20,226 nucleotides of DNA from Bacteroidales bacterium UBA1733 (GTDB lineage Bacteria; Bacteroidota; Bacteroidia; Bacteroidales; UBA3663), in NCBI GenBank assembly GCA_002315795.1, contig DCIF01000129.1:9164-29389 (forward strand), given 5' to 3'. The translations under genes and the position numbers were made by a program. Below are positions 13,294 to 20,226 of this stretch, one piece after another (position 1 is the stretch's first letter; each line of letters opens with the position of its first letter). The notes beneath the pieces were generated by a model. It saw only the letters and a list, made by a program, of their open reading frames with translations, was not told where the DNA came from and searched no databases.

Positions 13294-15189
13294 ATGGAAG
13301 CAAAATGTACGCCCGAAGAGGGCCAGAGAATCGTAGAACAGGATCGTAGCGAATTCTTTGAGCGCGTAGCAGAGCGTATTCCTGCCAATGAGATTCCGCG
13401 CATTGAAGCTGCATACGCCTTTGCGGCTGAGGCCCATTCTGCGCAAATCCGCAAATCGGGTATCCCATACATCACTCACCCTATTGCCGTGGCACGTGTG
13501 GCCCTGGTGGAGCTTGGCCTGAAGACAAATCCGGTCATGGCAGCGCTGTTGCACGATGTGGTTGAGGATACGGAATATACCGTCGATGATATTCTGCACA
13601 ACTTTGGTCCTGATGTGGCCGGACTGGTACAGGTGCTTACCAAGAATACAGATGGCAACTACAAAGTCAGCAAGCAGATTGATAACTTCCAGCAGATGCT
13701 TGACAGTATCAACTACGACATCCGCGCTCTGCTCATAAAGTTGGCTGATCGTATGCACAACATGCGAACCCTGGGCTCTATGCGCACGGACAAGCAGATG
13801 AAAATCACCTCTGAGACCGATTATTTCTATGCTCCTCTGGCCAATCGTTTGGGCTTGTACGATATCAAATCAGAGCTTGAGAACCTCTCGCTCAAATGGC
13901 GTTCGCCTATCGAATATCAGCGCATCCAAAAGAAGATTGATCGCTACATGTCTATGCATGAAGACGATATTGAGTCTTTCCTGCAGCCTATCCGTCTCAT
14001 GTTGCGTGAGCGTGGCATTGAGGCCCATGTCTATGCCCGTGCACGTTCGGTCTATGCGTTGTGGCGTAAGATGCAGAATTCGGGCCAGACCTTCAAGGAA
14101 CTCGATCATGTGCATCAGGTGCATATCGTCTTTGAGTTCGATGACACTATGCCGCTCTCTGAGAAAGAGCAGTGTTTGCGCATCTATAGCCTTTTGACCG
14201 ACCTCTACAAGGAGCGTCCGTATTCGCTCATCAACTACATTGACCAGCCAAAGGAGAATGGATATCAGGCGCTCCACGTGCAGGTGATGACCATGATGGG
14301 CCAGTGGGCCGAAGTGCATATCTGTACCTCTGAGATGGACAAGAACAGCAAGATTGGCTGTATCTCTGACCGCAGTGAGAGTGTCGAGGGTTGGATTCAG
14401 AAGTTCCGCGGCGTGTTGCGCGATGTGGCACAGTCGGGCATGGAGGGTGGCTTCATGGAGTCGGTCATCTCTTCTTTCTACCACGACGATATCATAGCCT
14501 TCACCCCTAAGGGCAACAGCATCCTGCTGCCTACAGGCAGTACGGTACTCGATTTCGCTTACGAAATCCACACCAATGTGGGCAATCATGCCAAATATGC
14601 GCGTGTCAATGGCAAGCTGGTTTCTATCTTCACCGTCCTGAAGCGTGGCGATCGTGTGGAGATTGGTACCGATCCTGATCAGTTGCCTGAGGCATGCTGG
14701 CTGAAGCATATCTCCACCTACAAAGCCCGTCGCAGCATCACCGTCTCGCTCAACAAGAGTGGCATTTCTATGGAGGAGTTCCCCTTCGAGCTTTGTCCCG
14801 ACTGTAACCCTCTGCCGGGCGATGAGATCATGGGCTTCAAGCGTAAGGATGGCTCTATCCTGGTGCATAAGCGCAACTGCAAAGAGGCCATTGCCCTCTC
14901 AGCGGCAGAAGGTGATACCATTGTCGATGTCGATCTCCCCATCCTCCCCGGTCGTACTTATAGCACCCGTATTGAGATCAATTCCGTCGATCGTCATGGT
15001 CTGCTGATGGATCTTGTTCACATCATCTCTAATGAGCTTCACCTCAGCATCGACGAGCTCAATACGGTCACTACCGATTATATTGTCCGTACGATTATCA
15101 AAATGCGTGTTTCTTCTTCCTTCGAGCTTACTGAGGCCATCCGTGCCATTGAACTTGTTAGTGGCGTCGAAGAAGTCCGTACGCTCTAA
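13294..15189 (+). CDS. RelA/SpoT homolog with intact hydrolase and degenerate synthetase domain
   Basis: This 631-residue protein has the long-RSH domain order but is about 100 residues shorter than typical Rel. The HD hydrolase domain keeps R53, H62, H87-D88, E91-D92 and ADRMHNM (D152, N156), so (p)ppGpp hydrolysis looks possible. The synthetase domain (about 245-375) keeps the INYIDQPKENGYQALH stretch. However, the usual D-x-x-A-x-R-I segment aligns gaplessly as HVHQVHIV, with H272 for the catalytic Asp and H277 for Arg. EVQIRT is EVHICT, and the AExGxAAHW motif is lost. TGS (about 397-457), a zinc-finger-like segment (FELCPDC...HKRNC, 498-529) and ACT (about 555-631) follow. Most likely it is a hydrolase-only SpoT-like enzyme, the second RSH of Bacteroidales. 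The alignment was made by eye. Confidence 0.88.
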   Translation: MEAKCTPEEGQRIVEQDRSEFFERVAERIPANEIPRIEAAYAFAAEAHSAQIRKSGIPYITHPIAVARVALVELGLKTNPVMAALLHDVVEDTEYTVDDILHNFGPDVAGLVQVLTKNTDGNYKVSKQIDNFQQMLDSINYDIRALLIKLADRMHNMRTLGSMRTDKQMKITSETDYFYAPLANRLGLYDIKSELENLSLKWRSPIEYQRIQKKIDRYMSMHEDDIESFLQPIRLMLRERGIEAHVYARARSVYALWRKMQNSGQTFKELDHVHQVHIVFEFDDTMPLSEKEQCLRIYSLLTDLYKERPYSLINYIDQPKENGYQALHVQVMTMMGQWAEVHICTSEMDKNSKIGCISDRSESVEGWIQKFRGVLRDVAQSGMEGGFMESVISSFYHDDIIAFTPKGNSILLPTGSTVLDFAYEIHTNVGNHAKYARVNGKLVSIFTVLKRGDRVEIGTDPDQLPEACWLKHISTYKARRSITVSLNKSGISMEEFPFELCPDCNPLPGDEIMGFKRKDGSILVHKRNCKEAIALSAAEGDTIVDVDLPILPGRTYSTRIEINSVDRHGLLMDLVHIISNELHLSIDELNTVTTDYIVRTIIKMRVSSSFELTEAIRAIELVSGVEEVRTL

Positions 15190-15229
15190 TTCCACATTTA
15201 ACATTTTATATTCAATATTTCACATTAAC
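15190..15229 (+). repeat. CACATTT/ACATTTTATATT-type short repeats before kdsB
   Basis: The 42-bp gap before kdsB is almost wholly made of imperfect CACATTT, AACATTTTATATTC, AATATTTCACATT units. No promoter consensus is visible in it. It resembles the ygiQ leader at 9881-9922. Confidence 0.45.
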
Positions 15230-15231
15230 CC

Positions 15232-16014
15232 ATGAAGGTTATTGCAATAATTCCCGCTCGTTATGCGAGCACCCGTTTCCCGGCCAAACCACTGGCGCTG
15301 CTGGGTGGAAAACCTGTGATTCAGCGTGTCTATGAGAAAGTGGCACCTCTGGTCAATATGGCTGTGGTGGCTACCGATGATGCAAGAATCTATGACGCTG
15401 TTGAGGCTTTCAATGGCCGTGTAGTCATGACCAGCACCGAGCATAAGAGCGGCACAGACCGCGTGCATGAGGCTTATCAGAAAGTCACTGAGGCTCTGGG
15501 TACCGACTATGATGTCGTGATCAATGTGCAGGGCGATGAGCCTTTCATTGCCGCAGAACAGATTCGTGCCGTACAGGATTGCTTCATGGATCCTCAGACC
15601 GATATCGCCACTCTGGTGAAGCCTTTCCACCCGGAAGACGGACTAGAAGCACTTCTCAATCCTAATTCGCCGAAAGTGGTCGTAAGCCCTAAAGGCCAGG
15701 CCTTATATTTCAGTCGCTCGGTAGTTCCTTATCTGCGTGGCATTCCACAGGAAGAGTGGCTGCAGAAACATACCTTCTTCAAGCACATCGGCCTCTATGC
15801 CTACCGCCCTGAGGCTTTGGCGCGCATCACTTCTATGGCACAGACACCGCTTGAACTGGCCGAGAGTCTGGAACAGTTGCGCTGGTTAGAGAACGGTCTG
15901 CGCATCCTCGTCCGTCAGGTCGATATTGAGACCGTGGGTATTGACACTCCAGAAGACCTACAGCGTGCTGAGGCTTTCCTGATGGAGCAGAAGCGTATCA
16001 AAGGTTCTTTGTAA
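15232..16014 (+). CDS. kdsB: 3-deoxy-manno-octulosonate cytidylyltransferase (CMP-Kdo synthetase)
   Basis: This 260-residue enzyme joins CTP and Kdo to make CMP-Kdo, the donor for the inner core of lipopolysaccharide. The N-terminal nucleotide-binding motif IPARYASTRFPAKPL (7-21), the segment STEHKSGTDRVHEA, and the metal site in NVQGDEPFI (98-106) are diagnostic. YFSRSVVPY and the IDTPEDLQRAE end also fit. The length is standard for KdsB and the protein is cytosolic. It starts 42 nt after the RelA/SpoT homolog and ends 3 nt before the MscS-type gene, an operon arrangement grouping envelope functions. Confidence 0.96.
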   Translation: MKVIAIIPARYASTRFPAKPLALLGGKPVIQRVYEKVAPLVNMAVVATDDARIYDAVEAFNGRVVMTSTEHKSGTDRVHEAYQKVTEALGTDYDVVINVQGDEPFIAAEQIRAVQDCFMDPQTDIATLVKPFHPEDGLEALLNPNSPKVVVSPKGQALYFSRSVVPYLRGIPQEEWLQKHTFFKHIGLYAYRPEALARITSMAQTPLELAESLEQLRWLENGLRILVRQVDIETVGIDTPEDLQRAEAFLMEQKRIKGSL

Positions 16015-16017
16015 ACT

Positions 16018-17181
16018 ATGGATCAGTGGATTAAAGAAAACTTCGGTGTAGGTATTCACGAGATGGATACATGGGTCCGCCTGTGCATCATTCTCGGCAT
16101 TGTGGTGTTCGCCTACTTGGTCGATCTTCTGTTCAGCAAAGTCATTGTCCCCATCATCCGCAAAGTGACCGCCAAGACCAAGGCTGAATGGGATGATATC
16201 TTTTTCGATGATAAAGTCCTGAGCACCTTCTCACGCACCCTACCTGCCTTTATCCTGACTGCTACGTTGCCTTTTGCGGTCGAAGATGGTCTCATGGGCA
16301 TTCTGATTGCGCGTGGCACACTCATATATATAATAGTTACCGTCTGCCGCTTCCTCACAGCCATCATTCATGCTGTTTTCAAGGTCTTTGTCTTCCACAA
16401 AGAGGAGAAAGCACAGTCGTTAGGTGGTCTGCGTCAGACGTTTGTCATCATCGTATGGATCATTGGCTCCATCCTTATGGCGGCTGTGGTGATCGACCGC
16501 AATCCAGCTTTCCTACTCACTGGCTTGGGTGCTGCTGCTACCGTTCTGATGCTGGTCTTCCAGGACAGCATCAAGGGTCTTGTGGCGGGCATACAGCTCT
16601 CGTTTCAGGACATGGTGCGTGTGGGCGACTGGATTGAAATGTCTTCGCGCAACGTCGATGGTGTGGTGACCGAAATCACACTCAACACAATCAAGGTGCA
16701 GAACTGGAACAACACCATTGCCACCATCCCGCCTTATTCGCTGATGCAGGAGTCGTTTCTCAACTGGCGTGGCATGCAGGAGAGCGCTGGACGTCGTTTC
16801 TGTCGCTCCATCAACATTGATATGCACACGATCCGCTTCCTTTCGGCCGATGAGGTAAAGCAGTTCGTCACCAAATCACAGTTGCCAGCCGATGCCTTGC
16901 AGCGCGTGGGCACTGTGACCAATCTGGAGGCATACCGTTATGCTATGGAACAGTATCTGCTCTCTAATAAGGCCGTTAATTCTGATATGACCTTTATGGT
17001 GCGTCAGCTGCAGTCGAGCACTGAGGGTGTACCGGTGCAGTTCTATGCGTTCTCGCACACCAAAGACTGGGTCATTTACGAACACTTGCAGGCGCAGATC
17101 ATAGAGTTCGGTATTGCAAGCCTTAGTCAGTTTGACCTGCGTATCTATCAGCGAAGTAGCGATTTCCGTCCTAAAAACTGA
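16018..17181 (+). CDS. MscS-family mechanosensitive channel (YbdG-like)
   Basis: This 387-residue inner-membrane channel probably relieves turgor on osmotic downshock. Membrane segments lie at about 20-40, 75-90, 95-120 and 140-160. The pore helix and first beta-domain strand follow in LLTGLGAAATVLMLVFQDSIKGLVAGIQ...VGDWIEM (166-208), which is the MscS signature. The soluble C-terminal domain contains VDGVVTEITLNTIKVQNWNNTIATIPPY. This NTIKVQNWDN-type stretch and the short N-terminal membrane region point to the YbdG/YnaI-like branch and away from classic MscS. It starts 3 nt after kdsB, so it is very likely co-transcribed and possibly translated by reinitiation. Confidence 0.93.
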   Translation: MDQWIKENFGVGIHEMDTWVRLCIILGIVVFAYLVDLLFSKVIVPIIRKVTAKTKAEWDDIFFDDKVLSTFSRTLPAFILTATLPFAVEDGLMGILIARGTLIYIIVTVCRFLTAIIHAVFKVFVFHKEEKAQSLGGLRQTFVIIVWIIGSILMAAVVIDRNPAFLLTGLGAAATVLMLVFQDSIKGLVAGIQLSFQDMVRVGDWIEMSSRNVDGVVTEITLNTIKVQNWNNTIATIPPYSLMQESFLNWRGMQESAGRRFCRSINIDMHTIRFLSADEVKQFVTKSQLPADALQRVGTVTNLEAYRYAMEQYLLSNKAVNSDMTFMVRQLQSSTEGVPVQFYAFSHTKDWVIYEHLQAQIIEFGIASLSQFDLRIYQRSSDFRPKN

Positions 17182-17195
17182 TGCTTTTTAAACCC

Positions 17196-17227
17196 TTGCT
17201 TGTTTCTGAGTCTAAAGTATACATTTA
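17196..17227 (+). promoter_or_regulatory. Weak candidate promoter of the OmpA-family gene
   Basis: TTG at 17196-17198, 21 bp, then TACATTTA at 17220-17227, one base from TAnnTTTG but lacking its final G. The 65-bp gap and the likely high expression of an OmpA-like protein make a local promoter plausible, but the match is weak. Confidence 0.25.
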
Positions 17228-17246
17228 ATTCAAAAAGACATTAGCT

Positions 17247-18095
17247 ATGAAGAAATTTCTGATGATTGCAGCCGTGGCTGCAACAGCACTGCTCAGCAGT
17301 TGCGTTACGAAGAAGGAATATGCTAAGTTGCAAAGCGACTATGCCAGCCTTCAGAAAGATTTGAACGATGCACGCGTAGAGCTCGCTACCTGCGTTTCGG
17401 GCAGTAAGAGCCTTGATGAACGTTTGGCCGAAGCTAAGGCTAATAATGAGGAACTCATGAAAGCCTACAAGGCCATTCAGGAGTCGCTTGACAAGAGCAT
17501 CCACTCTTCTGGTGTCAACATCAGCAAGCTCGTGGATGAGATCAATGCCAGCAACAAGTACATCAAGCAGCTGGTCGATGCTAAATCGAAGAGCGATTCG
17601 CTGAATATGGCGCTCACCAACAAACTTACCCGCAGTCTGAGTAAGAGCGAATTGCAGGATGTTGACGTGCAGGTACTTAAGGGCGTTGTCTATATCTCGT
17701 TGAACGATAATATGCTCTATAAGAGCGGTAGTTATGAGATCAATGACAAGGCTGGCGAGACCCTCAGCAAGATCGCCAAGATCATTACCGATTACAAGGA
17801 TTATGAGGTTCTGGTAGAGGGTAACACCGATAATGTGCCTATCAGCAAGCCTAACATCCGCAACAACTGGGACCTCTCTTGTCTGCGTGCCAGCAGCGTA
17901 GTTCAGGCACTTCAGACCCAGTATGGCGTAGATCCTAAGCGTCTCTCTGCCGCTGGTCGTGGTGAGTACAACTTCCTTGAGAGCAACGACACCGCTGAAG
18001 GCCGTGCTCGCAACCGTCGCACCCAGATCATCATCACTCCATTGCTCGATCAGTTCCTTGATCTCATCGATCAGGCTCCAGATACTGATGATTAA
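17247..18095 (+). CDS. OmpA-family peptidoglycan-binding lipoprotein
   Basis: This 282-residue protein begins with a type II signal peptide and lipobox LLSSC (Cys19). Residues about 22-125 are helical and probably coiled-coil (KEYAKLQSDYASLQKDLNDARVELA). Residues about 145-265 form an OmpA/MotB-type domain with EGNTDN (D195), NNWDLSCLRASSVV (R214), AAGRGE and the closing RARNRRTQIII. D195 and R214 are the expected meso-diaminopimelate contacts; their spacing is that of MotB/Pal-type domains. There is no beta-barrel. It probably tethers the outer membrane to peptidoglycan across a helical spacer. It follows the MscS-type gene by 65 nt and is closed by a strong terminator. Confidence 0.94.
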   Translation: MKKFLMIAAVAATALLSSCVTKKEYAKLQSDYASLQKDLNDARVELATCVSGSKSLDERLAEAKANNEELMKAYKAIQESLDKSIHSSGVNISKLVDEINASNKYIKQLVDAKSKSDSLNMALTNKLTRSLSKSELQDVDVQVLKGVVYISLNDNMLYKSGSYEINDKAGETLSKIAKIITDYKDYEVLVEGNTDNVPISKPNIRNNWDLSCLRASSVVQALQTQYGVDPKRLSAAGRGEYNFLESNDTAEGRARNRRTQIIITPLLDQFLDLIDQAPDTDD

Positions 18096-18136
18096 GGGTG
18101 CATGTGCATCTTTTTGTAACTGAAATTGCAATTAAA

Positions 18137-18178
18137 GGATACTTATCTGAGGTTCATTCTCAGGTAAGTATCTTTTTT
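18137..18178 (+). terminator. Rho-independent terminator after the OmpA-family gene
   Basis: A 14-bp stem (GATACTTATCTGAG at 18138-18151 with CTCAGGTAAGTATC at 18159-18172, one T-G wobble) has a 7-nt loop and is followed by T6 at 18173-18178. As preceding bases in the left flank, GG and AAA partly extend the pairing. Confidence 0.88.
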
Positions 18179-18223
18179 GTGCTCTGATTAGTAAAACTAT
18201 ATAGAGGGAGATTACTTAGAAAA

Positions 18224-18375
18224 AGCGAATGGAGATTTCAAGGTCTTGAAAGGGGCATCGGGAAAGTCAGACGAGTTTTTCAATGTCTTGAAAGGGGCAT
18301 CTGGAAAGTCAAATGAGGTTTTCAAGGTCTTGAAAGGTTCTTCAGAAATGCCGAATGAGGTTTTCAAGAGGTTGA
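18224..18375. repeat. 42-bp direct tandem repeat array between ompA-like and yihY genes
   Basis: Full units start at 18239, 18281 and 18323, exactly 42 bp apart. A partial unit lies before them (18225-18238) and a decaying fourth starts at 18365. Units share CAAGGTCTTGAAAGG, then a variable middle, then GAATGAGGTTTT. Each junction forms the dyad TTTCAAGGTCTTGAAA, exact at 18236-18251 and 18320-18335 and with one mismatch at the middle copy. Because 42 is a multiple of three, one frame on each strand stays open: the plus strand reads NEVFKVLKGSS-like 14-residue repeats, the minus strand APFKTLKTSFDFPD-like repeats. No start codon suits the plus-strand frame. The minus-strand frame is the continuation of yihY past its stop. 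Confidence 0.85.
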
Positions 18376-18376
18376 A

Positions 18377-19744
18377 TTACTCTTTGACACTTTTCAGTTC
18401 GACATCTTTGAGCAAGTAGGATGAACCACTGGTAAAGGCGGAGCTGCGCATTTGCTCCATGACTTCCCACTCCTTGCTATAGATCTGACTATATTTGTAC
18501 TTGAAATCGGTGATGCCGAAAGTGTCAAGTTCATCTTCAAGCGAGGCAATGGAATAGGTAGAGACATCACGACCAGGAATCCACGTATGTTGGTCGCTCT
18601 TGCGTTTTACATCAACAGTTTCACAGATGATGCCACGCTCAGACAGGTCTGCAATGATGCTACCTACAAGCTTAGAAGGGAGCTGTAGGGAGTGGCAGAC
18701 CTCCTCGGTAGTAGGCGCAGGCTGCTGGGTGCTGAAACGGTGGTAGATGGCCGAAGCTACCAGCATGGTGAGAAAGTCGTTATACTGGCGCGAGATGTTC
18801 TGCATGTCTTCCTCGAAATTGAAATTCTGTATGTTCTGCGACGCATAGGAGAGCTCTGCGCCATAGAGGCAGATGACCCATGCCATCTGAATCCAGAGCA
18901 GGAGGAGTGGTAAAGCAGCAAAAGAGCCGTAGATGGCGTTGTATTTGCTCACCCAGATCTGTCCGGAGATGAAGAGACCCTGGAAGAGCATAAAGGCCGA
19001 ACCGGCAATGGTGGCAGCTACCAGCGCGTTGATGAAACGTACTTTGGTATTGGGGATGACGATATAGACAAAGGTCATGGCTACGATGGTCAACGCATAA
19101 GGACCCCAACGCAGGACGGTTATCAGCGTCTGGCTGAATACATAGTCATAGAGGTCGGTCTTGATGTAGGTCTGCAACAGAATCTGCATACCTGAGGTGA
19201 GCACCAGAAAGAGAGGTACCAGCAGCATGATACTCAGATAATCGGTGATTTTGCGCAGGGTGGTGCGCCCTTTCTTCTGCTGCCAGATCTGATTGAAGAC
19301 CGTCTCGACGTTGCCTATCAGACTGTAGATGACATAGATGAGCATGACCACACCAATGCCGACGACGACGCCTGTTTTCGTGTGTTCCAGATAGTTGGCC
19401 GCAAACGAGATGACATAGCCAGTGACCTCCTCCTGGCCAGGCAGCATGTGCTGCAGAGAACCGGAGATATAGCTTTGAAGACCAAAGCCGTTGGCAATGC
19501 CGATGACCAGAGCCACTACGGGCACTAAAGCCAGCAGGGTGTAGTAGGTGAGGGCAGAGGCCTTCTCGATGATACGGTCGGCCACAAAGAAGCGAATGCT
19601 GAGATAGAGCGCCTTGAAGACGTTCATCAGCCAACGGTAGATGCCACGCACATCATCGTTGGTGATACTCCAGATGTCGTGAGTCAGAAACCGCCAGATC
19701 CGTTTGGCAGTGGTGATAGGGTCCTTCTTACTCAGAAAGGTCAT
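18377..19744 (-). CDS. YihY/UPF0761 (BrkB-type) inner-membrane protein
   Basis: This 455-residue protein has about six membrane segments (roughly 66-86, 125-147, 170-192, 208-231, 238-260, 272-296). The family-typical stretches are KASALTYYTLLALVPVVALVIG and YNAIYGSFAALPLLLLWIQMAWVICLYGAEL. After the membrane domain, residues about 325-400 look like a winged-helix fold (TTEEVCHSLQLPSKLVGSIIADLSERGII), as in the longer YihY proteins. The molecular function of the family is not settled; the old label ribonuclease BN is incorrect for it. Its ATG overlaps the stop of the upstream gene by ATGA, so translation is coupled. The TAA at 18377 is followed in the same frame by 54 sense codons made of 14-codon repeats. 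Confidence 0.92.
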   Translation of the reverse strand: MTFLSKKDPITTAKRIWRFLTHDIWSITNDDVRGIYRWLMNVFKALYLSIRFFVADRIIEKASALTYYTLLALVPVVALVIGIANGFGLQSYISGSLQHMLPGQEEVTGYVISFAANYLEHTKTGVVVGIGVVMLIYVIYSLIGNVETVFNQIWQQKKGRTTLRKITDYLSIMLLVPLFLVLTSGMQILLQTYIKTDLYDYVFSQTLITVLRWGPYALTIVAMTFVYIVIPNTKVRFINALVAATIAGSAFMLFQGLFISGQIWVSKYNAIYGSFAALPLLLLWIQMAWVICLYGAELSYASQNIQNFNFEEDMQNISRQYNDFLTMLVASAIYHRFSTQQPAPTTEEVCHSLQLPSKLVGSIIADLSERGIICETVDVKRKSDQHTWIPGRDVSTYSIASLEDELDTFGITDFKYKYSQIYSKEWEVMEQMRSSAFTSGSSYLLKDVELKSVKE

Positions 19745-20226
19745 TTGAGGGCGATGCTTCCACGACCAATGAGGTTGCCATCAGCGTAAATCTCTGCGCG
19801 ATAGGTACCTGGGTCGATGTTTTCTACACGTTTGTAATAGATGGTGACAGGGGTCTCTTCACCTCCATATTCGATGGTCTTCTTGGCCGAGAAGTCGATG
19901 CTGGCATTCTCGTACTTGAACTTGCCGCTTGAGCCATTGACCAGCACCTCCTCGTTAGGGCGCAGCAGACGCAGATAGATGTCTTTCTCGCCAGGTTCGG
20001 CGGTGACATTGGCGGCAATGGTGAAATTGACTTGGAACTTAGCAAGCTTGCTGGCCTTGTTCTTTTTCTCTACCTTGTCCTTGGAATTGAGTGCAGTAAT
20101 GCTGACATTGGTGGCAGAGAGCTGAGCTGCAACGGTCACCTTCTGGGTGAGAGCTGCATTCTGCTGGCGTACCTGTTGGTTCTGCGCCTGCACGTTCTGC
20201 ATCTGTCCCTTGATCTGGGTATTCTC
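19741..20226 (-). CDS. Coiled-coil protein with C-terminal beta domain, C-terminal part (5' end outside window)
   Basis: The frame is open to the right edge of the window, so the start lies beyond 20226; the internal ATG at 20202 is not a convincing start. The visible 161 residues begin in a Gln/Asn-rich coiled coil (QAQNQQVRQQNAALTQKV) and continue into a beta-rich domain (FQVNFTIAANVTAEPGEKDIYLRLLRP...GTYRAEIYADGNLIGRGSIALK). I recall similar Bacteroidales proteins with an N-terminal membrane helix, a long coiled coil and this C-terminal domain, often loosely named as chromosome partitioning proteins. No function is shown here. The TGA overlaps the yihY ATG (ATGA), which implies a shared transcript and probably a linked envelope role. 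Confidence 0.7.
   Translation of the reverse strand, partial: ENTQIKGQMQNVQAQNQQVRQQNAALTQKVTVAAQLSATNVSITALNSKDKVEKKNKASKLAKFQVNFTIAANVTAEPGEKDIYLRLLRPNEEVLVNGSSGKFKYENASIDFSAKKTIEYGGEETPVTIYYKRVENIDPGTYRAEIYADGNLIGRGSIALK

Noticed and set aside
13870..14868. Long open frame (332 codons) on the minus strand opposite the RelA/SpoT homolog
   Set aside because: The sense protein has clear conserved domains throughout, and the antisense product shows no recognisable motif; it is a by-product of codon bias.
18224..18375. CRISPR array
   Set aside because: The 42-bp units are contiguous and similar along their length, with no unique spacers and no cas genes nearby.
18195..18419. Small plus-strand protein made of NEVFKVLKG-type repeats
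   Set aside because: The frame is open for about 75 codons but has no plausible start codon or promoter, lies just after a strong terminator, and runs into yihY antisense.

Overview
The window looks like chromosomal DNA from a Bacteroidales species, most like Prevotella/Segatella. Four things support this. Several genes are preceded by the Bacteroidetes-type promoter (TTTG, about 20 bp, TAnnTTTG). A BACON domain sits in front of a secreted glycanase. The left end looks like a polysaccharide utilization locus. The house-keeping proteins (KdsB, GluQRS, YgiQ, YihY, a divergent RelA/SpoT homolog) have Bacteroidales-type sequences. I see no tRNA, rRNA, insertion sequence, phage gene or CRISPR array. 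No gene-free stretch exceeds 300 bp; the longest is 281 bp (18096-18376).

Region 1 (1-6683) is the downstream end of a beta-glucan utilization locus. It holds the C-terminal part of a glycan-binding-like protein, a BACON-GH16 lipoprotein endo-glucanase, a signal-peptide GH3 beta-glucosidase and a lipoprotein GH3 beta-glucosidase. The logic is surface binding and endo-cleavage by GH16, then trimming of oligosaccharides to glucose by the two GH3 enzymes. The second GH3 has its own promoter, embedded in a perfect inverted repeat, and a strong terminator closes the locus.

Region 2 (6684-12765) holds an exported HD-GYP-type phosphohydrolase facing a minus-strand GluQRS gene. A compact divergent promoter pair serves gluQ and a YgiQ-type radical SAM gene, and a membrane zinc peptidase follows, ending at a terminator.

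Region 3 (12766-18178) is a probable operon: a MerR-type regulator, a RelA/SpoT homolog with an intact hydrolase but a degenerate synthetase site, kdsB and an MscS-type channel. An OmpA-family lipoprotein and a strong terminator follow.

Region 4 (18179-20226) holds a 42-bp tandem repeat array, then on the minus strand a YihY-family membrane protein that is translationally coupled to the 3' end of a coiled-coil protein running off the window.

Most of the window is ordinary. The items most worth a second look are the 42-bp array (a dyad repeated every 42 bp, continuing in frame past the yihY stop), the exported HD-GYP protein, the degenerate RelA/SpoT synthetase domain, the promoter inside an inverted repeat, and the short low-complexity islands inserted in frame in conserved genes. 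None of these amounts to a demonstrated new system.
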